Shown here: positions 22,083-34,170 of the stretch, piece after piece
Layout of the letters: every line of letters begins with the position of its first letter
Position numbering within the stretch: position 1 is the first letter of the stretch
Source: Rhynchospora pubera
Taxonomy: Eukaryota; Streptophyta; Magnoliopsida; Poales; Cyperaceae
Length of the DNA: 64,000 nt
NCBI GenBank assembly: GCA_028095005.1
Contig: CM051463.1
Location: 666,295 to 730,294 of the forward strand
Reading direction: 5' to 3'
Notes under the pieces: generated by a model
Told to the model about the DNA's origin: nothing
What the model saw: only the letters and a program-made list of their open reading frames with translations
Database searches by the model: none
Position numbers and translations under genes: made by a program

Positions 22083-25000
22083 TCAGGTATCATTCGGAAT
22101 AATAGAATGAGGAGGTGTTGAGACTGGTTGAAGTTCAACCATGCCAGGTTCCTTGTCAAATTTTCTCTGTGACCTGAAACATGAACTATTGTATGAGCGA
22201 GCATGCTTCTGAAATACAGTTTCATTCATAATTTTTTCTTTTCCACATTTATTATCTACCTCTGTCGAACTTGGGAGGAGGACCTTGCAAGCGAGTATGT
22301 TCTGTGCTGGACTGGAGAAGTATCAATCTGCACAGATGTAACAAATAGTAGTAAGTTGTGAGGCAACATAATTGAAGACAAAAGAAAAAGGACCTGTACT
22401 AGCCAGTTCCTTTGTGGGTGTATACCAGTTAGTATAACAAGGAGTCAATTCATCTTTTTATTGGAATCGTAAGAAAAATGGAACCCTACCTTCTGTGGCA
22501 TTAAATTTTCATTTAATGGAGATGTTGTTGCACCTTCATTGGAATCTTTTCTCGTGCCATAAAGATCGTTCATGCACCGGCACATGAAAAACAAAAGCAC
22601 TCCCCCAAGCACAACCATCATCAGTATCTCAACAATGATGGCGCCTATTATTACTGTAACAAATCAAGTGTTTTATTACTAGAAGAAAGATAGGTTAACG
22701 AATCTCTATATAGAATAACCAGATCCATCTAAAGCTAGTAAAATCAGATTATGACTGATTGGGCATTTGAGTCCGACACAAAATGAGTTGGCCGCCATAC
22801 TGAATCAAAAATATTTCCTGGTCTCAAAATCAATTGGAACCAATTGATGCAGAGAAATGACTATGACACTCCAAACTTTGTCAAATTATTTTTGAGAAAC
22901 ACAATCCAAAGAATCCAAACCAGGAACAACCACATCTTCACTATCTATTGAAGTACGAAATCTAAAGAAGGGTCACCAGATGGGGTAGATATATGTATGC
23001 TCTTACAAAAACTTTGTGTTGAAGTAGTTGGCCTTCTTTTGTTGAGATGAATTAAAACCTGAGTTGAGAGAGGCGATGATTGCATTTTGGCACAATCAGG
23101 GTAGCAACCGTAGTTTCCCAAGTCATTTACCGTTACTGTTAAAACTGCTTCCTGATTTGGGCCCTGCAAGTGAGAGAATGGAGCAAGCAAAAAACTGATC
23201 AGTTAAAAGGGCATCTGCTGGTTTCCTGTTTCGCTTTTGACCACAGTAAAGAACAATTAAAGTTACTTTGTTTTTTCCTGCCTAACTTTCAATTTAAAAG
23301 TTAAAATATATCAGCATATTTTAATTTTTTTTTTAATGCAATATATGAATTAGAATTAGCAAACTAAAAGGTTCTTTCTGTGAAATTTCATTCATGAATA
23401 GATATTACCTTGTAAAACAGTTGCTGCAATGCATTGTTCAACTCAAGATGGGTCCCTCGAAACCTAATTCCTTTTCCTTTGAGAACAAAACGTTTAGAAA
23501 TAGTCACGTAGGACTGAAGAAATTGCCACACCTTTTGGTTTTGTGATTTGAACTCAGCTGAACCAATAATGCTAACAGGTAGAGTTGTCAATAATTCTCC
23601 CTCGTCTATTTCCAAGGAGAGCATTAGCAGAAATTCAGAATTGTTCCCTGAAGCAGTAAAATGCTATATATCAGTCATTACAACATTTTAGGTTCAAATA
23701 AACTGTATTTTACACATATATTATCACTGGAGTGTACACAGAATGACTGGTATCTTCTAACCAAAAGTTTCTCCATACTAATATAACTCCTGTGATTTTC
23801 TTACTTCTGTCATAAACAAGATTTATATAGCTTAGAGCAAGTGCTTCCCAACTGCAAACAACTTGCAATTTCTGATATGACATAAAGCAAGCAATACGAA
23901 ACTAATTCCTAAATTAAGAGAGTTTCTTATTACAGCAATCTTACTGAAGTTCCTGCTTTTTCAATTGCAATTGATTTCAATACCTAATGCAAGAATATAC
24001 AACAGAAAATGACAAATTTGCTTTTTTGCATGGATATTGGGATGATTTGACAATGTTTGATGGCACATAGACTACTATTTGCAATTTCAGGGATAGATAT
24101 GATCCTAGTTGACCTAACCGCTGTGATAAGTACCTGGAAAGTGAAAAATATCTGGGTCATGAATAGAAAACTCAAAGGTGTCTATGTTCTTGTCGAAAAT
24201 TTGAAGTCCCTCAGCAGATTCCTTCCCTCCAATGAACATGGTCTTGGGTGCGTTTACAATTGGAGGATCATTAATAGGCTCAACGGAAACTGAGAAATGA
24301 GCTTCTCGCACACCATTCTCGTTCATTGCATACAGGATTATCTTGTCATTTCCATAGAAATTTTCTTTTCTGGACAAAATTGAAATAATGGAGGAAGGTT
24401 GATGAATTAGAACTAACCTCATATAAGTAAACAAAGAAAAACTTTTTGCATTCGCTATTACAGAATTTTATTCCCTGAAATTAGCTCCAATATCTCAAGA
24501 ATTTCCCTAATTTAACTTAAAAAAGGTTATAAAGAATTGGAAGATGAATTTTTGTGCTTCAAAAAAATATTTCCAGATGAAATAGGATAGTCTCGAAAGA
24601 AAAGTTGTAAACGCAGAATAATTATTCGATAATAAGCTAAGCATCATATATAATGTGTAGCCAGCATGTCAAAATTATTAATTAATAATACTAAATCACC
24701 ACTCCACATAAACAGTACCCGAGATACTGGACTGATTGTAGAGCAGAATTGATTTTCTCTGCTTGGCCAGTGATGTTTAACTCATTCCTGGTCTTAGCAC
24801 CCTGACTGATAGCAATTGTACTTCCTGTGGGTTGAAGAAATTGCATCGAAATTGGTGCTAGAAATATTGTGCCAGATTGAGCTCTTATTGTAACTGAGAT
24901 ATTTCCATGCATATCTGAATACGTCATTTCAATTCTCCCGAATTCACTGTAAATTAACAAAAAATTCTAAATTCTTTCTTTTCATTTTACACAATATCTA

Positions 25001-28000
25001 CAAAAGAACCTAACTATAATGCAAGAGTTTTAACATACACATTGGGAGTACTGTATTTCAGCAGTATAATCAGTGTTTATTATGTTAATTTAAGTTATAG
25101 TCAGATGACTTGCCTGAATTTGGGGCTGAGCATTTCTTCAGTTACATTTAATTGAGTTGGTAGTGAAGAAAATTGAGGAGGCTTGCAACGGACAAAGACG
25201 AATACATTCCCAGTTGCAGTGTTGTTATTATTGTCAAAAATTGTGTAGTTAAAAAAATCATCACCAAAATACCCCTTGTATGGAGTGTACCGAAATAACT
25301 CTCCATACCGTAACAAAGAGCCATGGATAGGCTGCAAAGCAAATAAAGATGTGAAAATCAAGGTTCAATTGACTTAATATAGTTTACTTTTCTGTGTCTG
25401 TGTGTGTATGAAGGCAGAGTAGGGAAAGGATGGTGGGTTCTGGTATTAGCACTCACAATAGATGCAGTAATGTTAACTGTTCCTCCTGCAATATAATCGT
25501 TGGATAAAACGTCAAAAGCAAATGATTCATCCTCCCACACAGAAACGGTATCATCATAGGCCACAGAAAAATATTTGTCTGCAAAAAAAAATGTTGATCA
25601 TCTTTTGCACTCTATATTGAAAATGAAACTATATTGCTATATTTGTGCTTTTAGTATTGTAGTTTTCAAATTAAAAAACAATGGTTCCAACAAGGTTGTG
25701 CAAATAGATGATGAAAAAAAATAAATTCAAAATACAAGTCACGGAAACTTTGAAAGTTTTGCAGAAGCATGAAAGCATTCATCGGAATAAGCACAGTAAA
25801 TTGTGCCAATGAAATTTTACAAATATAGAATATAGTTTCAAAATATTGAAAATTCAAGTTGACATATGCAAGTTAAGTTTTTTATAGAAGCATGAAAAAT
25901 GACCATAAGTATAGATGCAGATAAAATATATCTTAATACATTTACTATGCATTCTTTAAATTAAAATAATATTTCAAAAGTTTTATTAAAAACGTTATTA
26001 TTCTTCTCATACTTGTTTTTTGTAATTGCAGGAATAAATGACTTTCAGGTAGGCAAAAGTGTGTTACCTTCATGAACTTGAACTTCAAAGGGACAAGGAG
26101 ACAGAGCTTTATCGTCTAATAAAACACATACATTGTAAAAACCAACTTCTCTCACAATATAGTAGCCATGATATACTCCATCTTCCCTTTCAACAAAAGG
26201 ATATGTCGTGAATGTTGAATCATTTTTAGCTCCAAGTTGCAAGCTCAACTTTGCCCCAGTTGAAATAATTGGGTTCTTAGATATGTCAAGTAGCTGTACA
26301 ACTACTTCAGATATTGTTGATATCTTCACATGGGCCTCGAATTTTATTACACTAGACTCTTTTATATCAACAAAACCTAAAAAGACAAAATATAGTTCAG
26401 TATTGAGTAAGAAATACATTTATAGGATTCATAAAATTACCTTTCTGCTCTTTTCTTTTTTCCTTTTTCTTAATTGTTTCAATGCATTCTACTTATTTTT
26501 TAAAGTAAGCTCTCAGTTTTGAGTTTTGACGGCAAAGAAAATATTAAAAAACATGGAAAAGAAGTAAAAATTAATAACTCACCTGGAGAAACTCTCATTA
26601 GGTACGGTCTTCCATGGTTGATGGGCACATTTCCACAAAAGATCCATATTTCGTATTCTCCATATTTTTGGGGGTTATATGCAACATTGAAATCACTTGC
26701 CCGAGTTACATTGTTTCCTAATATCTAGAAGAGAACCATGATTACATTTACTTGAATAGAAGTACACTACTGCTGTTATAATCTATGGAGGTAGCAACTA
26801 GAGTGGACATATCCCAGTTGGCAGTTTCTGTAATTTTTCATTTTTTACTACTATAAAAATTCCTGACTGTTAACGATTCACATGGTATCTTTAGTGCGAT
26901 GTTACCATGTTCCCAAACAGCAGCATGCATGCATGCAATGGTACAACTAAGCGCAACATAAGCCACTTCTATTTACCTATATAATATTTCATGAAAAAGA
27001 CTGTCCCAAAGATAAGTAAACCTTGATCAAGAAAGAAACTCACTGTTTGAACATGGCTTCCTGAAATTCTGTGTTGAACTCTCTCTGGGGATTTTGCAAA
27101 GTATCCCTCTGCAGGAGGTGGAGCTCCATCTGGAAAGAACAGTTGGCACTTTTTAAGATAACCCCTACATTGTCTAAAAAATTTTAATGAACGCCTTTGA
27201 ATCTAAAAGAATCTAATTACCACTTAGATTTCGCAAAGGGAACACAATTGGAGAAATAGCAGTGCCACCACTACTAGAGATGAGTTGAACATTGAGCAGT
27301 TCTACCTTGATTGGAGAAGAATTGTTAAATTGGTCTGTCAGAAACACCATGAAAGATGACATTCTACCAGCAAGTGACGAGGCTAACCCTGACCCATTAG
27401 CAAAGCTTTTCCACCCATCACAATAGCCTATATTCATATTGGAAAATGATTATTGCCAGTCTCAACAAAAGCCTACTGTTAGATACCTACAGATGCCACA
27501 TTGAACTCCAGCATAGGTATTAATTTGCTGGGTTCAGTAATAAAAAATAAATAAAAGTAATCATGTCTGTAGCATAGTACAGATAACCAAGCATATACAT
27601 ACCTATGAAAACTTTGTATTCATACACCAAATGCGATAAAGTGTAATTCAGTCCTGCATCAAAAACAGTAAGGAAAAAATCTCCTTGTTCTGACACAGTG
27701 AAGGAAAGCAACTGGGTTCCCTCAGTCACCTCCTGAAATTTCAGATCTGGTATTGGTGCTGAGAGGTTTGAGCTCTTCTTAACAACCCGGGCATCAAATG
27801 GGTGCATACCAGGCACTAAATTTCCAAAAATATCCATCTGGAAAATTAACAGTTCCAACTTGGAGAAAATTCGAATATTGTTTGTGTCATGCCTCCATTT
27901 GCCTATGCTCTTCCCTATATCAAAAGGCCCTGAAAGAATTGAAAAATAAAAGATAAATGTAATATTTTCCTTTATTGAGGTTCTCAAAATAAATTTAGTC

Positions 28001-30078
28001 TCATACTAGTCTAATACTGCATCAGTCAATTCAAAACAGCCAAAATTCATGTACCAACATTGGATAAAATTTGCAATCAACATCTTACATTATTACAAGA
28101 AGGACCCTAGATTTCTCCAATGTGAGAGTAAGACCCAACAGTATTTGAGTTCTTTACAAATAACACTTAACTACCCAGGTGGCTTAGACCCCCAATTTAT
28201 CTTCCAAAAAAAAAAATTTAATTACCCAGTGAATTAAAAAACAGAATTGAAACTACTTCAGAAATAACTGGCCAAATTGTACCAAATTTGATGATCACTT
28301 GATCCAATCCATCTATTTAGGTTCATTCTTACTTGAAACCTAATTTTTAATGATAACGTGATCAAATCTATCTGTTCCAGTTTCTGCTTAGCAGAAGAAA
28401 GAGAATTACAAAATTCTGGGCTAAAATTGTCAATCCCACAATGCAAAAAATGTAGTTATCCACTGACGGTAAGTGCAAAATGTAAAATATCACGAATCAT
28501 TTTGTGCTGTTTGTAAACAGATAAATAGGGCCTTCTTTCATGAAAATCCCATTAACGAGGATTAACTGTTCTCTAGTCAATAATTAAATCAACGACAAAT
28601 ATCTAGCTGTAAAAAAAAAAAAGAAAAAAAAAGGAAAGGTAATCTGAGTTTGTTTCAATTTATTAACCTGGTTTTATTACCAACGGCAATGGAGAATTTC
28701 TCAGTTTCATCTTATCACCAAGCACATGAACCAGAAAACTACCAGAAACGGTAAGCATAAAGTCGAGAAGAATGTACCCCTCCTCATTCCAGCCCTGATA
28801 TATCAAATCTTCTAGAACAACACTTGATCCATTCTCATAAGATATGGACAAGTCGAAGTACTGGTTAGTGAGTTCTAGGGTTCCTGTTGCTAGTTTATTT
28901 CCAAAGCCATCAGTAGGAAGTATTAATATGGAGGCTTTTGTCCCAGCCAATGCTGTGCTGTCACCAACCCATGAAGCAATACAACCAGATGGATAGATCT
29001 GCCCTTCAAAATCCAAGAAGAGTTCACAGATCAATTTAAAATACCATAACAAAAAGGTTATTTAATGGTATTTTCATCTCTTCACAACAGAATAAGATTG
29101 CTATAAATCAACTTCATGCCAAAATTTAGTTCAATAGAGAACACTACAAAAGTATAGGGGCTACAATAAAAAATCTACCCGGAGTAACATGGAAACTGAG
29201 CGAAGAATCAAAAATCCCAAAATGAACTTCTTCAATCAGTAGCCCAAACTCTCCTGCCATGATTGGTATAAACGTGATGTTCCAACTAGCCGGGTCACCA
29301 TCTGCGTTTGAACAGACACCAGAAATAAACGAACTATCTCCCTTCTTTCCGTTCACTGATACTGAGAAATTCATGGAAGGATGGGACGAGTCGGTCATTT
29401 TGTCACTAAAGGAACTTTGGAGTAGGTTGACTTTGATTGCTGCCACGTCACCAGCTTGAAATACAGATTTATCGTCAAGCCAACTGAAGGTCAGGCTTGG
29501 CGGTGGTGCTTCTGCTGAATAAATAAAAGAAGAGCTTATTAGTGCCAAGTTTGCCTACAATATGATGCTGTCACCTAATTAAGTAATCGGTCCAGTGGAC
29601 CAGGACTGGCTTTACCCGTTTCGTACCTATGCATTAAAACAGCCAACTAGGTATTGGATCAAATTTTGGCTTCATCATTAACAACTTAGGCTGATTGTTG
29701 AGTTGGGTTCTACATTGGTCAGTAATATTTTGTTTTGTTAGATAAAACTTGGGACCCAGATTGATGTAGTACTCGAATTCAACTGTTAAAATAAGAATAA
29801 TAGTAATCCATGGTGCCCTCAAACAAACCGAAATCTTGTCCCAATGCACTGGTCATACCGGCAAACACCCAGGTGGACATACAATGATTTCAGTAAACAT
29901 TGCTAACAACTTGGTTTTTAAATGATTATTCCAAATATGCAAGCACAGAGCCCGTGTGAAATGAACTGTCACACTCATGGCATCGCCTCTGATTACCTGG
30001 TGAAGGAGCATTGGCCTGAGAAAGACATCTCGTCAAAAGCCATAGAAAAGCATATATTAATGAACAGTAGCAATGCAT
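22083..30078 (-). CDS. GEX2: GEX2-like gamete-expressed membrane adhesion protein
   Basis: Seventeen exons on the minus strand: 30078-29997, 29514-29179, 29003-28668, 27929-27603, 27427-27221, 27129-27044, 26724-26583, 26376-26068, 25578-25457, 25331-25114, 24946-24719, 24369-24134, 23647-23409, 23163-23007, 22653-22490, 22327-22260, 22173-22083; 3348 nt, 1115 aa. Exon 1 encodes a signal peptide (MHCYCSLIYAFLWLLTRCLS), exon 15 a single membrane helix (about residues 1008-1035), and exons 16-17 a short Ser/Arg/Pro-rich cytosolic tail. Exons 2-8 hold Ig/filamin-like repeats; exons 9-14 hold cadherin-like modules (see findings). In Arabidopsis GEX2 sits on the sperm surface and is needed for gamete attachment. 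Intron 10 has a GC-AG border. An upstream in-frame Met exists, but only 30078 gives a clean signal peptide. Orthology is inferred from layout, length and filamin-type repeats. Confidence 0.82.
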
Positions 30079-30538
30079 CCTTGTCCACTGCGGCATTTCG
30101 TCAAGCAGTTTAAACACTGGTGGGTGTGTGCGCTCGTGTGTGTGTGTGAGAGAGAGAGAGAGAAGAGGCGCCAAATCGAATTAAAAGACACCAACAAAGA
30201 AAGGAAAGGATGCGAGTGGCTATTCGCTTCGCCTAATTGTAATTGGTGCCCGTTAAATGATCGAACTGCCAGGTGGCAGCATAAACTCTTCACGTAACTT
30301 TCTTGGTCACTGGGCCGCGCACTCCACAAGAAACCAGCCCAGCCCAGTTTTACAAACGAAAACTGAGTTTTTTTTTTTCTCTCTTTTCTCTTTTTCATTT
30401 TCCACGTCCATCACCATTCTACTTATTTGTTAATGAAAATTTATCTTCTCTTAAAAAAAAGTAGATAACTATTAACTATAAAGATATCATCCAGTCAACA
30501 TATATAATAATGTATATACAATTTTCAGCCCATACTTA

Positions 30539-30630
30539 AGGGGCCGTTTGGAAGAGTTTGAATTGTTTATAATAAATTTATGTCTAGGAATTGAAAATTT
30601 CCCAAATTCAAACCCCATCCAAACAACCCT
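30539..30630. mobile_element. Short MITE-like inverted-repeat element
   Basis: The left end AGGGGCCGTTTGGA and the right end TCCAAACAACCCT are imperfect reverse complements, and similarity continues inward through TTTGAATT. This resembles hAT-type MITE ends. No clear 8-bp target duplication is seen, so the call is weak. Confidence 0.35.
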
Positions 30631-32128
30631 AAATTTATTTTACTGCACCAACTGCAAGGGATGAGAATTTTTTATTTTCTAAATGAACTCATACTTAACC
30701 CATACTTAACCAGTTAAATACAGCCAGAATTTAGAGACGAAAACTTTCAGACTCAGATATAGAATATTAAAAATGGGATTTTATAGAAGCCAGCTCAAGT
30801 CATGATCAGTTAAAATCATTCATAATCGTGAAGAAATAATCTAGATATCGGCTCATATAAAAAAAAAATCTGTTCATCACAGAATTTAACTTGTGAACGA
30901 TTTGAACACTGTGAATAACGTTTGATGAATGAGAGAAATAATTGTGGAATCATTTGAATCATCTAAGAAGCTCTTAATGTAAACTTAATTAGGAAATCAG
31001 ATTTACAAAACGAGATAAAATTTCATCACAGATTTACTTCTTTTTCCATGGTCGTCAAATGGGATCCATTTTCCAAATCATCAACGAATCAAAACTCGTG
31101 ATAAACCAATGTCTCTCTCGACCCTCTTCATCTGAAATATTTGAGTAGATACGTTGACCGGCAATTAATTAATGTTTATGTTCTGATAATTTTTTTATGA
31201 TTGGGATTCATTACCAACTTAATTTGACAACCATTAATATTTAATAATGATTTATAAGTCTGTAATTTGACACTTGAAGTATCATATATACTTTATGCAC
31301 ATGATAGACATGAAAGATAAAATTTGATACAAGTTATACTGTTTGTTCCATGAATTCAAAATTATAAATATTCTCTTATTTAACGAACTTTTATAATATA
31401 TATATGATACTTAGACTGCATAAATTTAATTCACAATAAATTTATATTGTGTTGACAATATATCTATGATTTTTTTTCTATTTAATTTAAGAAAACATCA
31501 CCAAAGTTGTCAAGATATATAAATCATTCTTAATGGATATTAACCTAAATATTTAATTAATTGCTTTATAATATAAGATAAGATTCTCTGTGTGTGTAAA
31601 TATTTGAATGATGCGACTCAAGAAATAACAATGTAAAATTTTACAAACATATATGTATATATAATCATGTAATTAACATATTTTGTAAGATATTCTGCAT
31701 CAGAATATTATTTACGTTGATTAAAAATTAATTTGTACTCTATCATATTATAATTTATAATTAGTTATATAGATTTTTTGAATGTCAATTGACATGAGTA
31801 TAAATTTCATGAGTTTTTTTATATGTAAAATATTATCTAAATATTGTACTTTGTATATATATATTTATTTGATGCTATTTATTTAATACATTATATATTT
31901 TTTATTAAATTAATAATATTATTATTATCCATTATGTATCATTATCCTATCCTTACCGTTAATTCTTAGCGTATATGGGAAGGATACGGATATAGTCATT
32001 TTTTAAAAGATATAGATAGGACGTGGATAAAAAAAAATTGTAACAGATGCAGACATGAAAATATTTTAGACGTACCGTATCCATTGACAGCCCTATGTAC
32101 AAATCAATTTGCAGAACGGTGAATTAAT

Positions 32129-32757
32129 TGCCTTATTTACCAGCTACTTCACACAATGACGGGTTCCATTCATTATCATTTAATTGTGACTGGAATAATT
32201 TTGACAAATTGCATATATGCAACTAGAAGGCAAGGTACCTTCATTCAAAAGAAGCACAAAATCACCTCCAACGCCAATTATTCGGTCTTTTCCTCTTCCA
32301 AGCAACTGCTAACTTTTTTTTAAAGTGCTACAGCTACACGCGTTGCTTTATGCGAAGCGGGTTGGGTTGTATTGCGATCGTGCATGTATAGTACTATAGG
32401 ACAGGATACACAGGTTATCTTGAATTTCAATGCAAGCTTGCTGTTAACCTATACGATCATTAAAAAGCGAAGAAATTGTTTGATGGGTTTTGAGGCTTAA
32501 TTAGTTGGATATGTTGCATCCGATATTGCTGGTAAATCTCAGTTTCTGAAAACTTTATATTGGACAACTCAAATTACAGAGCTGTGCATTGTCCTATTTA
32601 CAGCTAGTTTACATAAATAACGGGTTCCATTTCAGTACCATTAATTTAATTGTGACAAGTTAATTAAGTGGAGGGCAAGACACATTCAGTTAAAAAATCA
32701 CAATTCCTCCGGTGCCAATTATTCTGTCTTTTCCTCTCCCAAGCAACCGCTAACTTC
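32129..32757 (+). repeat. Degenerate direct duplication, two copies about 460 bp apart
   Basis: Copy 1 (32129-32318) and copy 2 (32590-32757) share ordered blocks, including CGGGTTCCAT, TTTAATTGTGAC, GCCAATTATTC and TCTTTTCCTCT, followed by CAAGCAAC-GCTAACTT. Both lie upstream of the NLR-like gene and are non-coding. Confidence 0.65.
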
Positions 32758-34170
32758 TTTTAATTTATGCGCTACGTACAAGCAAACTCTTCGTGCTCTT
32801 TTAGTCTTTATAATTTTCTAGTTCTTGCTTTGCATATATACCTTTCCTTGAGAAATGGTTTACTTTATTCTGGGGTAGTCAAGCTTATATATAATAAGTA
32901 CATTTGTTGGGGCTTTGGCTCAAAATTTAACACTCCATAGTAAACAAACTTACTCTCAGAAAAGCCAGAGAAAACAATTGAAACCCTGAATAAAATAGAA
33001 GGAAATTTATTATTTCCGTGTAACTATAGGATATGAATATCTGAGTGCTCCGAGCATTTTAGCAATTGCTACGGTAGGTACGTACATTTTTTCTTTATCT
33101 ATTTTTCTGAAAATAAGCAACCCCACAGCTTACCCCCAAACTGAAGTTCCTCTTAACATTAAAAATCCATGCAAATAACAAAAAGGAACACTTTAAAAAG
33201 GATCAGACTGAACATTTTTTACATGCCGACAGATCATCAATTACCTCCATCTTTGATTCCACCTCCAGCAGTCCTTTCCGTGAGCGACGTACGTACCCGG
33301 TATGTTCTGTGCTTCACGATACAAAATTTTTTTTTAATTAAATTATTGCTTATATGTATATATAGAGGATTGCTAGAATGTTAAGTGTAAGACCGATCGA
33401 TGTGAGTTCTGTTACGTATTTGTTCTAAAATTTTATTTGCCAAAATTTTGAATTTAAACACCTAAATCTCATTTTCACATTTCAATTTTATATCAAATCG
33501 TACAGAAAACAAAATTTTTTATATATTTTTAAAATTTATTATTATTTTTTGAAAATTTATAAATCCATCGATTTAAGTTAGTTTTGGACCTTCTAATAAT
33601 AACTGTTTTAATTATCCAAAAGATATAATAAATATTTCAAAAAATAAATTTAGACTCATGAAATTTCAATTGGTTCGGATAGATTATTCCATTAATGACA
33701 ATCTTTAAATAATCAGAAAAATACTAAAAAAAGTTACATAATTATGTTGAATATATTATGGATATTATGTAATGCATAATAATAAAAAAGATCATGTGAA
33801 GCGCATGTAATCAATTTTGCATATCTATGTATAAATTAAAAAACAATCAAAAGTAACCAACACAAAAAAATGTTTACATAGAAATCTCAGTAAAAAACTA
33901 TCAAATACAATGGAAAAAAAATAATGGAAACAAATTAAAACTTAACATTCATCAAGTTGCAAAAATTAATACACACTAACATGTTCCTGTACGTGTTTCA
34001 GATGAGAAATTCCTTTTTTTTTTTTATTGTCGGACAATGAGTTGATGAAATTCACTCAAGCCCAAGTATTTTCGCATCTTAAATTGTTTCTGATTTATTC
34101 TTTATTCAAATAAAATAAGCAGGTTAACTGGCATTCTGTGGGTTGTAACATCTATAACTAACTACAAAGA

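Larger units (their letters stand above)
30079..34170. other. AT-rich intergenic spacer
   Basis: No gene is supported. It includes the GEX2-like promoter side with a (TG)n(AG)n microsatellite at about 30136-30164, a short MITE-like inverted repeat at 30539-30630, a degenerate direct duplication (32129-32318 and 32590-32757) and otherwise simple AT-rich DNA up to the NLR-like gene. Confidence 0.55.
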
